NCBI GenBank assembly: GCA_002479485.1
Contig: DLNM01000013.1
Location: 29,791-93,790, forward strand
Source of the DNA: Firmicutes bacterium UBA7510
GTDB lineage: Bacteria > Bacillota > Clostridia > Tissierellales > Sedimentibacteraceae
DNA length: 64,000 nucleotides
Direction of reading: 5' to 3'
The number at the start of each line of letters is the position of its first letter. Within the stretch, counting starts at the first letter, position 1. This document shows positions 55,034 through 62,680 of this stretch, in pieces. The position numbers and the translations under genes were made by a program. Under the pieces are notes generated by a model. It had not been told where the DNA came from and ran no database searches. It saw only the letters and a list, made by a program, of their open reading frames with translations.

Positions 55034-55306
55034 TTAAAACTCTGGAAGAACTTCGAATCCTTTATTTAACCAGTTAGTCGAATAATTTATTTTCATACCC
55101 TTCATAGCACCCTCTAATTCTTCAGATACTATTACATCTACCCCTTCAACATTATATGATTTGTCATTATGTTCTTGTTTCTCCGAAACAACGCCAAATC
55201 TGGCACCACATCAGCTATATCCAGTTATTTTTACCTTTACAGGAACATTATTTTTATTATATTCTAATATTTTTTCTTTTGCTTTATCTGTTAAATTTAT
55301 TATCAT
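55034..55306 (-). CDS. HesB-like selenoprotein (Sec32)
   Basis: A 90-residue protein if the in-frame TGA at 55211-55213 is read as Sec: MIINLTDKAKEKI then VKITGYS-U-CGARFG and a C-terminal half ending FEVLPEF. HesB/IscA-like selenoproteins with a U-C-G motif are known in anaerobic Clostridia. HesB/IscA proteins bind or carry Fe-S clusters; here the first ligand Cys is replaced by Sec. The gene would be missed by standard calling. A hairpin follows the TGA and a terminator closes the gene. It is divergent from a Crp/Fnr regulator. SD GGTGG before the ATG. Confidence 0.93.
55193..55204 (-). promoter_or_regulatory. SECIS-like hairpin of the HesB-like selenoprotein
   Basis: GCCA-GATT-TGGC hairpin starting 6 nt after the Sec codon. 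It is short but GC-rich against an AT-rich gene; the spacing is like that in selD. Confidence 0.6.
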
Positions 55307-55377
55307 TATTTCCACCACTTTCTTTTTTTATTTTTCTTTATTTTACTGTATTATATAAATAATTATAATACTTCTCA

Positions 55378-55390
55378 GTGATATTATCAC
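55378..55390. promoter_or_regulatory. Possible Crp/Fnr-family operator
   Basis: GTGATATTATCAC, a perfect palindrome with half-sites GTGAT and ATCAC, in the gap between the HesB-like gene and the Crp/Fnr gene. Its half-sites resemble CRP (GTGA/TCAC) and FNR (TTGAT/ATCAA) sites, but spacing is one base shorter than in E. coli CRP sites. Confidence 0.5.
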
Positions 55391-55516
55391 CAAAAAGTAT
55401 GTATTATATATTAAAAAGTTTTCTTTATTTAAAAAAGATATATATTAATATTCTATTTTATAATATAATATATAGTAGGCTATATTTTAATATTTCAATA
55501 AATCAGTGAGGTAAAT

Positions 55517-56197
55517 ATGTTAAATAATATAAATGATATAGAATTTGTTAAACGAAATTTGCCATTTTGGGAACAAATAAGTAAAGAAGAACAAAAATTA
55601 ATCCAAGATAATGCTGTTAATTTAAACTATCAAAAAGGTTATGTTGTTTATAGTAACCATGATGATTGTAAAGGATTAGCAATTATTAAAAGTGGAAATT
55701 TGCGTACATATATGTTGTCAGATGTTGGAAAAGAGATTACAATGTATAGATTATTTGAAAATGATTCATGCATAATGACTGCTGCTTGTTTATTAAAAAA
55801 TATTACCTTTGACGTAATAATTGAAGTAGAAAGAGACTGTGAAATAATTTTAATTCCAGTACAAATATATAAAAATCTTAATATGTCAAATATTCTTATT
55901 CAGGATTTTACAAATCAATTAGTTTCGTCAAGATTTTCTGATGTAATGTGGGTTATGGAGCAAATTGTTTTTATGAGTTTTGATAAACGATTGGCTATTT
56001 TTTTACTTGAGCAATCTGCAATTGAAAATTCTGATATACTGACAATAACTCATGACACTATTGCCAAAAACCTTGGTAGTGCAAGAGAAGTTGTTACCAG
56101 AATGTTAAAATATTTTCAGAATTCTGGTTTAGTCAGTGTATCAAGAGGTAATATAGAAATAAAAGATAGAAAAAAGTTAATGGAATTTGCAAAATAA
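55517..56197 (+). CDS. Crp/Fnr-family transcriptional regulator
   Basis: A 226-residue regulator: cyclic-nucleotide-binding-like domain (about 15-125, with GLAIIKSGNLRTYM) and C-terminal winged helix (about 165-220, ITHDTIAKNLGSAREVVTRMLKYFQNSG). There is no N-terminal Cys cluster as in Fnr, so the signal is unknown; a C-terminal-half effector pocket as in CooA or PrfA types is possible. It is divergent from the HesB-like selenoprotein gene, which it may control. SD GAGGT. Confidence 0.92.
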   Translation: MLNNINDIEFVKRNLPFWEQISKEEQKLIQDNAVNLNYQKGYVVYSNHDDCKGLAIIKSGNLRTYMLSDVGKEITMYRLFENDSCIMTAACLLKNITFDVIIEVERDCEIILIPVQIYKNLNMSNILIQDFTNQLVSSRFSDVMWVMEQIVFMSFDKRLAIFLLEQSAIENSDILTITHDTIAKNLGSAREVVTRMLKYFQNSGLVSVSRGNIEIKDRKKLMEFAK

Positions 56198-56325
56198 TTC
56201 TTATACTTACAATAATGTAAGCTTAATGTAAGTGAATCATATTGTCTTTTATTCTTGAATATTTTATAATAAACAAATACAAAAATTATTTTATATTAAT
56301 TCTAACTTAGTGGAGGCTATTTTTT

Positions 56326-57171
56326 ATGGAAAGTATTTTATTTATTATTAAATCCATAATTCTGGGTATTGTAGAAGGGATAACCGAATTTTTGCCTGTA
56401 TCTTCAACAGGACACTTAATTATATTTCAAAATCTTTTAAGATTTACAAGTACAAGTAAAAACTACGTTGAAATGTATACATATGTAATTCAGTTAGGTG
56501 CAATTCTTGCAGTAGTAGTATTATACTGGAAAAAAATTATGGGTACGTTAAAAAACTTTTTTCCTAAAAAAGTTGGTTATGAAAATTCAGGCTTCAAATT
56601 TTGGTTTATGATATTTATAGCATGTATACCTGGTGGCGTATTAGGTATATTATTAGATGATTTAGCTGACAAATACTTATTTAATTCTGTTACGGTAGCA
56701 GTAACATTATTTGTAGGTGCAATTTGGATTATTTATGCGGAGAAAAGATTTAGACCTAATAAATTAGGCAATAAGGACTTAAACATATCTATGAAGCAAG
56801 CTTGGATTATAGGAGCATTTCAATGTTTAGCTATTATTCCAGGTATGTCTAGATCAGCATCTACAATAATAGGTGGTTGGATTGCTGGCTTATCAACAGT
56901 AGCAGCAGCAGAATTTTCATTTTTCTTAGCTATGCCTGTTATGGTCGGCATGAGCTTTTTGAAAATTTTAAAAATTGGCGGACTTACAGCTTTAACTGGA
57001 ATTGAAATTATATCATTAGCTGTAGGATTTATTGTTTCATTTATAGTAGCTGTTATGGTTATAAATAAATTTATATCATACTTAAAGAAAAAGCCTATGA
57101 AGGTATTTGCAATATACAGAATGATATTTGCAATTATAGTTTTAGCAGCAGGATTTTTTGGAATATTTTAA
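56326..57171 (+). CDS. uppP: Undecaprenyl-diphosphatase
   Basis: A 281-residue membrane enzyme that recycles the lipid carrier of cell-wall synthesis by dephosphorylating undecaprenyl-PP; also gives bacitracin tolerance. Signature EGITEFLPVSSTGHL (about 17-31) and PGMSRSASTI (about 169-178). Eight or so hydrophobic segments. SD GGAGG. Single gene followed by a terminator. Confidence 0.96.
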   Translation: MESILFIIKSIILGIVEGITEFLPVSSTGHLIIFQNLLRFTSTSKNYVEMYTYVIQLGAILAVVVLYWKKIMGTLKNFFPKKVGYENSGFKFWFMIFIACIPGGVLGILLDDLADKYLFNSVTVAVTLFVGAIWIIYAEKRFRPNKLGNKDLNISMKQAWIIGAFQCLAIIPGMSRSASTIIGGWIAGLSTVAAAEFSFFLAMPVMVGMSFLKILKIGGLTALTGIEIISLAVGFIVSFIVAVMVINKFISYLKKKPMKVFAIYRMIFAIIVLAAGFFGIF

Positions 57172-57189
57172 TAAATTATTATTAAAAAG

Positions 57190-57221
57190 AAAAAAAGGCA
57201 CTTTTATCAAGTGCCTTTTTA
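57190..57221 (+). terminator. Terminator after uppP
   Basis: AAAAGGCACTT/AAGTGCCTTTT stem followed by a T-run. Confidence 0.88.
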
Positions 57222-57534
57222 TATTTATATTGGATTTTCAATTTTCTAGCACAGCTACGCTGTAAATTTTATAACTAAATTATTATAACATCAAATTTTA
57301 TTAATTTCAATAAAAATTTTATATTTTTTATTATTTTGTTAGCTTATGCTGTTATACCATGTTTATTTGACAAACTTATAATCTTAATTTATAATATTTC
57401 TAGCTTGAGGAATCTCTAAAAGTCTCTTTTTTAACATTTCACACTTATATTTGATGATGCCACTGCAATGTCTCCAATGTATAAGCTTTGCTTATACGTT
57501 TGTAGTCGAGACTATGGCATAAGGGGAGGATAAA
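57222..57534. other. Gap between uppP and def
   Basis: 313 bases. 57222-57444 is AT-rich with small hairpins (for example ACAGC-TAC-GCTGT at 57242-57254) but no gene. The last 85 bases are copy E of the multi-hairpin family, ending at the def SD. Confidence 0.6.
57451..57530 (+). repeat. Multi-hairpin intergenic element, copy E (upstream of def)
   Basis: On the plus strand: GATGCCACTGCAATGTCTC, an inserted hairpin GTATAAGC-TTT-GCTTATAC, then GTCGAGACTATGGCATAAGGGGAGG, the def SD. The outer TGCCA/TGGCA and TCTC/GAGA pairings match copies A and C, though the inner hairpin is unrelated in sequence. Confidence 0.75.
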
Positions 57535-57993
57535 ATGGCAATACGTCAACTTCGCTATAATGATGACAGCTCTTTAAGAAAAGTCTGCAAGGAAGTTACA
57601 GTTATAGATGATAAAATCAGAAGTATATTAGATGATATGATGGACACTTTACATAGAACCACCAACGGTGCAGCACTTGCAGCAAATCAAGTGGGAATAT
57701 TGAAACGTCTTGTAGTTATTGATTATGAGGGTTATTATTTAAAACTTGTAAACCCTAAAATAATAAATCAAATCGGTACTCAAGAATGTATTGAATCTTG
57801 TCTAAGCTTTCCAAATAAAATCGGCAAAACCATACGTCCAAAAAAAGTTACTGTTCAAGCCCTCAATGAAAATGGGGAAAAAATTATAATAACTGGAGAA
57901 GGTGAAATGGCTAAGTGCTTTTGCCATGAATTAGAGCATTTAGACGGAGAGGTTTTTTTAGATAAGGTTGTTGAATTTATAAGACATAGATAG
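57535..57993 (+). CDS. def: Peptide deformylase
   Basis: A 152-residue metalloenzyme that removes formyl groups from nascent proteins. Motif 1 GAALAANQVG (G-x-G-x-A-A-x-Q), motif 2 ESCLS (the usual EGCLS has Gly; the metal Cys is retained) and motif 3 CHELEHLDG (HEXXH). SD GGGGAGG. Not linked to fmt as in many bacteria. Followed by a long hairpin terminator. Confidence 0.95.
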   Translation: MAIRQLRYNDDSSLRKVCKEVTVIDDKIRSILDDMMDTLHRTTNGAALAANQVGILKRLVVIDYEGYYLKLVNPKIINQIGTQECIESCLSFPNKIGKTIRPKKVTVQALNENGEKIIITGEGEMAKCFCHELEHLDGEVFLDKVVEFIRHR

Positions 57994-58004
57994 TATTGAT
58001 TAAT

Positions 58005-58070
58005 AAGGACGAATAGTTTGTCATTGTTGAAAATGCAACAAAATAGTGACATGACGTTTCGTCCTTTTTT
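58005..58070 (+). terminator. Long hairpin terminator after def
   Basis: AAGGACGAA and TTCGTCCTT form the base of the stem around an inner GTCA...TGAC and TTG/CAA pairing, followed by TTTTTT. Confidence 0.82.
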
Positions 58071-58108
58071 ATTTTCATCATTTTAATAAAAATATATATT
58101 GTAATATA

Positions 58109-58147
58109 TTGACATTATTTAATCATTATGATATCATTTTGATATCA
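58109..58147 (+). promoter_or_regulatory. Promoter with tandem palindromic operator for the SPFH-RHH operon
   Basis: TTGACA at 58109-58114, 17-base spacer, TATCAT at 58132-58137. Two copies of the 8-bp palindrome TGATATCA (58129-58136 and 58140-58147, centres 11 bases apart) overlap the -10. This is the expected layout for autoregulation by a ribbon-helix-helix repressor, which the operon encodes. Confidence 0.65.
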
Positions 58148-58171
58148 AATATATATTAAGGAGTGAAAATT

Positions 58172-59209
58172 ATGGAAGAAAGTAAATTACATATTGAAGA
58201 GAAGCTCATAGAAGGCAAGAATGGTTTAATATTTCTCATTGAAAATACTTTACTAGTACTAATTAGCATATTTGTATTTATAATGGGAATAATCATTGTT
58301 GATAATAATTCAAGTGTATTTTATGGTGTTATATTAATTGTTCTAGGTTCTTTATTTGGATTTATTGTAGGACCTATTATGTATGCTGGATTAAAAGTTA
58401 TTAAACCTAACGAAGCACTTGTTCTTACTTTGTTTGGAAAATACTATGGAACAATTAGAAAAGAAGGTTTTTTCTATGTAAATCCATTTGTTACAGCTGT
58501 TAATCCGACAAAACCAACATTAACTAGTCAAGCAATAGGTGTAAATCAGATACCTACTAATAGTGCACAAGTTAAATCTGAAACTCATAAATTTAGAGAC
58601 AATGCATCAGGTAAATGTATATCATTAAAAGCTTTGACTCTTAATAACAACAAACAAAAGGTTAACGATAAGCTTGGTAATCCAATAGAAATTGGAGTAG
58701 TAGTTATTTGGAAAGTTGTTAACTCAGCAAAAGCTGTTTTCAATGTAGATAATTATATGGAATTTTTATCAATTCAAGCAGATTCGGCTCTTAGAAATAT
58801 TGTTAGACTATATCCATACGATATATCTAATGATGATGACAATGATGATGAACTATCATTAAGAGGCAGTAGTCAAGAGGTTGCACTTAAATTACAAAAA
58901 GAGCTTCAAGAAAAAGTCGAAATTGCTGGAATAGAAATATTAGAAACAAGAATTACTCACCTAGCATATGCTCCAGAAATAGCAGCAGCAATGCTTCAAA
59001 GACAGCAAGCAAGTGCAATAATAGATGCTCGTAAGCTTATAGTTGAAGGTGCAGTTGGAATGGTAGAAATGGCACTAAATCAATTAAATGAGAACAATAT
59101 TGTTCAATTAGATGACGAAAGGCGTGCTGCTATGGTAAGCAATCTATTGGTAGTTCTTTGTGGAAACAAAGACGCTCAGCCTATTGTAAACAGCGGTTCA
59201 ATTTATTAA
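58172..59209 (+). CDS. SPFH/prohibitin-domain membrane protein
   Basis: A 345-residue protein with two N-terminal membrane segments (about 26-46 and 52-75), then an SPFH domain (about 85-250: VKPNEALVLTLFGKYYGTIR, YVNPFV) and a C-terminal helical region (QRQQASAIIDARKLIVEGAVGM). SPFH proteins form membrane microdomain scaffolds. The start after GGAG is used; an upstream GTG overlaps the SD. Co-transcribed with a ribbon-helix-helix protein 11 bases downstream, a pairing seen in other Firmicutes. Confidence 0.9.
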   Translation: MEESKLHIEEKLIEGKNGLIFLIENTLLVLISIFVFIMGIIIVDNNSSVFYGVILIVLGSLFGFIVGPIMYAGLKVIKPNEALVLTLFGKYYGTIRKEGFFYVNPFVTAVNPTKPTLTSQAIGVNQIPTNSAQVKSETHKFRDNASGKCISLKALTLNNNKQKVNDKLGNPIEIGVVVIWKVVNSAKAVFNVDNYMEFLSIQADSALRNIVRLYPYDISNDDDNDDELSLRGSSQEVALKLQKELQEKVEIAGIEILETRITHLAYAPEIAAAMLQRQQASAIIDARKLIVEGAVGMVEMALNQLNENNIVQLDDERRAAMVSNLLVVLCGNKDAQPIVNSGSIY

Positions 59210-59220
59210 TCGATTAAAAT

Positions 59221-59406
59221 ATGAATAATACAGAAAAAGAAAAACAAAAAAAACAGATACTATTAAGACTATCACCAACACTATACGAGCAATTAGCAAA
59301 GTATGCAGAGGAAGATTTTCGTTCAATAAACGGTCAAATCGAATACTTGCTTACTGAATGTGTAAGAAAAAAATATGGCAATAAAAAACCTCATTCCGAA
59401 GAATGA
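59221..59406 (+). CDS. Arc-type ribbon-helix-helix DNA-binding protein
   Basis: A 61-residue protein. Ribbon-helix-helix pattern: ILLRLSPTLYEQLAKYAEEDFRSINGQIEYLLTECVRK, close to Arc repressor-like regulators. Short basic N-terminus. It follows the SPFH gene, which has an operator-like repeat in its promoter. SD is weak, so translation is probably coupled. Its stop overlaps the terminator hairpin. Confidence 0.85.
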   Translation: MNNTEKEKQKKQILLRLSPTLYEQLAKYAEEDFRSINGQIEYLLTECVRKKYGNKKPHSEE

Positions 59407-59414
59407 GGTTTTTT
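59383..59414 (+). terminator. Terminator of the SPFH-RHH operon
   Basis: AACCTCATTC/GAATGAGGTT stem with a GAA-type loop and a T-run, overlapping the last codons of the RHH gene. Confidence 0.88.
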
Positions 59415-59500
59415 GCGTTGGTTGTTATACAATTAAAAAAGTTGATAATATACATAATTAACTTCTTCCAATTATTTTTGTAATATAAATTTCACAAATA

Positions 59501-60052
59501 TTATTGCCTTAATGTCATTAATATACTATTTTTTTCAGGATCATCATAATTTTGAATTTTACCTGATGGTATAAACCCTGATTTAATCCAACAGCGCACT
59601 GAACGCTGATTATTTTCTTCTGGATCTGCACACACAACTTTAGCACCTAATGTATTTATTAAATAATTTGCCATTCCACTAACTATTTTTACTCCGATTC
59701 CTTCACCCCATAATTCAGGATATCCAATAAACAAATCCATTCCATATCCACCTGCAAAATCCTCATACGGTACTTGCTCATTAAATGCATATGAATCCCT
59801 TTCAATAGGATAATATTGTATGTAACCTATAGATTTGCTATTATAATCAATAATACAAGCAGTTACATTTTCACTACCAGTTATTTTTTCTTCAAACTCA
59901 TTTTCAATTTTTTGCATATCCCATGGTGCACCTTCACCCCATGCTAATTCAAGTACTTCAGGATTTGACAACCATTCAAGAAGCAATGATTTATCTTCAA
60001 GACTATTGTTCATTTTTCTAACGGAAATACTATCACTTGTAAAAAGATACAT
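59501..60052 (-). CDS. GNAT acetyltransferase, AAC(6')-like
   Basis: A 183-residue GNAT protein. The ATG after AAGGAG is used. Motif A region YPELWGEGIGVKIVSGMANYL (acetyl-CoA pyrophosphate loop of Q/RxxGxG/A type, here G-E-G-I-G), with the late helices CADPEENNQRSVRCWIKSGF typical of the AAC(6')-Ib/RimJ-like group. It could acetylate aminoglycosides or another amine; substrate unknown. Accessory region; single gene. Confidence 0.83.
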   Translation of the reverse strand: MYLFTSDSISVRKMNNSLEDKSLLLEWLSNPEVLELAWGEGAPWDMQKIENEFEEKITGSENVTACIIDYNSKSIGYIQYYPIERDSYAFNEQVPYEDFAGGYGMDLFIGYPELWGEGIGVKIVSGMANYLINTLGAKVVCADPEENNQRSVRCWIKSGFIPSGKIQNYDDPEKNSILMTLRQ

Positions 60053-60171
60053 GTTTTTCTCCTTATTTATTCTAATGAATGAGTTTTTTCTCAATTATTA
60101 TTTATGTAGTTAATAAGTGATTGTCAGACTTTAACTGTGAGAACAGAACTATTAATATTTGTTACTTAAAA

Positions 60172-60981
60172 TTACCAAGACTCATAATGTATTTTATCTT
60201 TTTCGAATCTATTTGGTTGAATTTTATTGTCATCTGAATAGCCAAACGCAATTAATGAAACTGGACGAATATAATTAGGAAGATTAAAGGTTTTAGCAAT
60301 ATCCTTATAAAAATCTGAACTTTGCCTTACACCGCACCAAACACCTTTAAGCCCAACTGTGTGAATAGCCAGAAGAATGTTTTGAGTTGCCGCTGAGCAA
60401 TCCGCCAATACCCATTCCGCTGTACCCTGAACAACAGTATCTCCACAAACAACAATACAAGCAGCAGCACTATTCAGCATTTTTACATAAGGATTATTAC
60501 CAATAATACTTATCATTTTTTCCCTGTCTTTTGAAACTATAAAGTGAAATGGCCGTTTATTGCTTGCCGATGGAGCGCAAAGCCCTGCATTTAAAATCGT
60601 GTTCATCTGTACATCACTTATTTCCTTAGAGTCGAATCTACGAATACTTGCACGCTCAGAAATAGCTTTTAAAACTTCATTTTCAAGCATTTCATAATTT
60701 TCTGACTCTGGTATAGCCGCCACAATGTCAGGCTCTATACTTAGATTAACAATTAATCTACCCTCGTCGCTTATTCCAAGATTTTTTAGTAGATGCTTGT
60801 TAAACATTATAAAATAACATCCGTCACCCTTTGACACCAGCTTTGACTTGAATTCTACATTTCCAACAATACATTTAACATAAATTGTACCTTTAGGAGT
60901 ATCAAATTCAGTTCTAGGGTTAAAAGGAAGAATTGCAATTGTAAATTTTCCTTCTTTTTTAATATCTACAATACATTCCAC
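60172..60981 (-). CDS. DUF1905-nitroreductase fusion protein
   Basis: A 269-residue protein starting at GTG 8 bases after GGAGG. Residues about 1-85 resemble DUF1905 (double-psi barrel: GTIYVKCIVGNVEFKSKL and GCYFIMFNKHLLKNLG). From about 100 it is a flavin nitroreductase (ISERASIRRFDSKEIS, LCAPSASNKRPFHFIV, AAACIVVCGD, CGVRQSSDFYKDIAKTFNLP). The fusion is uncommon: DUF1905 usually stands alone or with a YdeI-type domain. Neighbours are an ASCH-like and a GNAT gene. Confidence 0.83.
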   Translation of the reverse strand: MECIVDIKKEGKFTIAILPFNPRTEFDTPKGTIYVKCIVGNVEFKSKLVSKGDGCYFIMFNKHLLKNLGISDEGRLIVNLSIEPDIVAAIPESENYEMLENEVLKAISERASIRRFDSKEISDVQMNTILNAGLCAPSASNKRPFHFIVSKDREKMISIIGNNPYVKMLNSAAACIVVCGDTVVQGTAEWVLADCSAATQNILLAIHTVGLKGVWCGVRQSSDFYKDIAKTFNLPNYIRPVSLIAFGYSDDNKIQPNRFEKDKIHYESW

Positions 60982-61002
60982 GATATATTCCTCCTATTTT
61001 CT

Positions 61003-61467
61003 TTAGAATTTAGAATTTTCATAGTTGTAAGGAATGCTCGTTCCCACCACGACATCTTCTATTTTTTCAATAATAAGCCAATCATCCATATTCCCTTGAT
61101 GCTCAAAATCCAAAGGCTCAATTGCCTTAACATTTTCAAATTCAACAAGGCAAAGACATTTTTTATGCCAGCGAACTTTCTGTTTATCAGTCAAATTTAA
61201 CTTTGACTGATTGGATTCAAGCGCATTATTAATCTCATCTTCTGTTAATTTTACAAAGTTTTGAACAGTTTTAACAGTTGCACAAGCCGCAATGTTAGCA
61301 GTTCCTTTTTCCATAAAATATAAAGTTTCTCCTTCAAAAACCCTACTATGAGGTATTTTTCTTCCCGCAGCACCGCGAACTACCATAGTTTTAGTACCAG
61401 CCATGATTTTATCTAATACCCTCTCTCCGCTTTTACCTGAGTTATCGCAATAAACTAAATGTACCAT
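61003..61467 (-). CDS. ASCH-like hypothetical protein
   Basis: A 154-residue protein starting MVHLVYCDN, ATG 9 bases after GAAAGGG; a TTG upstream is not favoured. Features: DKIMAGTKTMVVRGAAGRKIPHSRVFEGETLYFMEKG resembles the ASCH/PUA-like fold (G-x-K-x-x-x-x-R...G-D), and WHKKCLCLVEFENV near the end. ASCH domains bind RNA or modified nucleosides. The function is unknown. A good sigma-A promoter lies 53 bases upstream, so the gene leads the pair with the nitroreductase fusion. Confidence 0.75.
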   Translation of the reverse strand: MVHLVYCDNSGKSGERVLDKIMAGTKTMVVRGAAGRKIPHSRVFEGETLYFMEKGTANIAACATVKTVQNFVKLTEDEINNALESNQSKLNLTDKQKVRWHKKCLCLVEFENVKAIEPLDFEHQGNMDDWLIIEKIEDVVVGTSIPYNYENSKF

Positions 61468-61519
61468 CTTGTTAAACCCTTTCAAATTTATTTTTTTATT
61501 TAATACTTAATATAAAACT

Positions 61520-61548
61520 AATATATCACACACCTAATTCATATGCAA
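61520..61548 (-). promoter_or_regulatory. Promoter for the ASCH-like gene (copy 1 of a duplicated promoter)
   Basis: On the minus strand TTGCAT, 17-base spacer, TATATT. It lies in a 45-base block (61511-61555) that recurs at 62587-62631 with 6 differences, all in the promoter spacer. Confidence 0.7.
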
Positions 61549-61629
61549 TTGAGTTCTTCTTTTCATGATAGGAACCTTGCAGATTGCTTTATGTTGTTTG
61601 ATTAATTGATTCCGGTCTAAAAAAGAGAA

Positions 61630-61661
61630 ACACCCTGCTTTCTCGTTAAAAATCAGGGTGT
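61630..61661 (-). terminator. Terminator after the VOC protein gene
   Basis: ACACCCTG/CAGGGTGT stem with a 16-base loop; on the minus strand followed by TTCTCTTTTTT. Confidence 0.83.
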
Positions 61662-61673
61662 ATAAAATAGAAT

Positions 61674-62414
61674 CTAACAATAGATTTTTATATTTTCAAT
61701 ATCAATAAAACTTCCTTTATTCGAAGCTGTATAAACATCAATTTGATAAAAGGTATCCTTCACAAATTCTATAAGTTGACTCGAACACAATTCTACTTTG
61801 ACGGATATTTCATTTTTATATATAATTTTACCGCTAAAAACAGATGAAATCATCTCAAAATCACTTCCAGTAAACTGCCCCTTTATAATTATTTTGCTAA
61901 TTCCATCAATTCCGTTATCTCTTGAATTAGGAACCATATATTGATTCATAAAATCTCTTGATTTTTCATCTTTCATTTCTTGAAATCCAATTTGAAACGG
62001 GACACCTTCAAAAAAGGAAATATAAGAATTTCTCCAGGGCATTCTTCTAGTCAATAAGTTCAAAAACCATTTAAATTCCAACCATCCAGGAGGTGTTACT
62101 TGTATACCATTACGTTTTAACAAGCTATAAATAGTGTCTATATCTTCTACATCCAACATTAAGCAGATCATTCCTCGATGACCTTGATTATATTTTCTTG
62201 TCCATTCATCAATCCATCCACCGCCACTAGATTTTAAAATACGAATCATTTCAAAGTATTCATTTCCTATCCATAGATTGGAAGCTTTAAAACCTCTTGT
62301 ACCTTTACCCCACTTCGGTTCATATGGAAGACCAGTAGTCCTAATACAATCAATAATATCTTTATCTTTCTGATATTTTTCATCAACATTTATAACAAGG
62401 TGATCTATTTTCAT
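61674..62414 (-). CDS. VOC/glyoxalase-like protein
   Basis: A 246-residue protein. The ATG after GGAGG starts MKIDHLVINVD, a typical vicinal-oxygen-chelate opening, and the first half holds a glyoxalase-3-like fold (FKASNLWIGNEYFEMIRIL, RGMICLMLDVEDIDTIYSLLKRNGI). The C-terminal third is a different module (IKGQFTGSDFEMISSVF). Metal ligands would be H5, E-type residues and others, but cannot be assigned with confidence. No pathway context. Confidence 0.75.
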   Translation of the reverse strand: MKIDHLVINVDEKYQKDKDIIDCIRTTGLPYEPKWGKGTRGFKASNLWIGNEYFEMIRILKSSGGGWIDEWTRKYNQGHRGMICLMLDVEDIDTIYSLLKRNGIQVTPPGWLEFKWFLNLLTRRMPWRNSYISFFEGVPFQIGFQEMKDEKSRDFMNQYMVPNSRDNGIDGISKIIIKGQFTGSDFEMISSVFSGKIIYKNEISVKVELCSSQLIEFVKDTFYQIDVYTASNKGSFIDIENIKIYC

Positions 62415-62433
62415 ATTTCCTCCGGTTTTCAAT

Positions 62434-62532
62434 TTATTGTTGATTTTCTTTTATAAATAATCCAATTTCATCCATAATATTCTTAATTATTTCATCACTT
62501 ATATCGGATTTTTTGAGATGCTTATCAAACAT
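62434..62532 (-). CDS. Short ORF, possible gene remnant
   Basis: A 32-residue ORF starting MFDKHLKKSD and ending FIKENQQ, highly charged. No SD before the ATG is obvious. It lies downstream of promoter copy 2, so a transcript over it is likely. It may be the tail of a lost gene. Confidence 0.35.
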   Translation of the reverse strand: MFDKHLKKSDISDEIIKNIMDEIGLFIKENQQ

Positions 62533-62595
62533 ATCAATTTAATTTTTTAGGCGTTTGCAAAACACCAAAACCCATAAAAAAGGGCTTATAAAACT

Positions 62596-62624
62596 AATAT
62601 ATCATACGTCTAGTGTATATGCAA
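62596..62624 (-). promoter_or_regulatory. Promoter copy 2 (duplicate of 61520-61548)
   Basis: TTGCAT, 17-base spacer, TATATT on the minus strand, within the repeated 45-base block. It would drive the small ORF at 62434-62532 and perhaps the VOC gene. Confidence 0.65.
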
Positions 62625-62680
62625 TTGAGTTTATTTTACTTTTTTATAAAATTAATTTTAATAATATTATTTTTATATTG

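Noticed and set aside
57535..57993. Peptide deformylase with Ser in motif 2 as inactive
   Set aside because: The usual EGCLS reads ESCLS, but the metal-binding Cys and the HELEH motif are present, so activity is expected.
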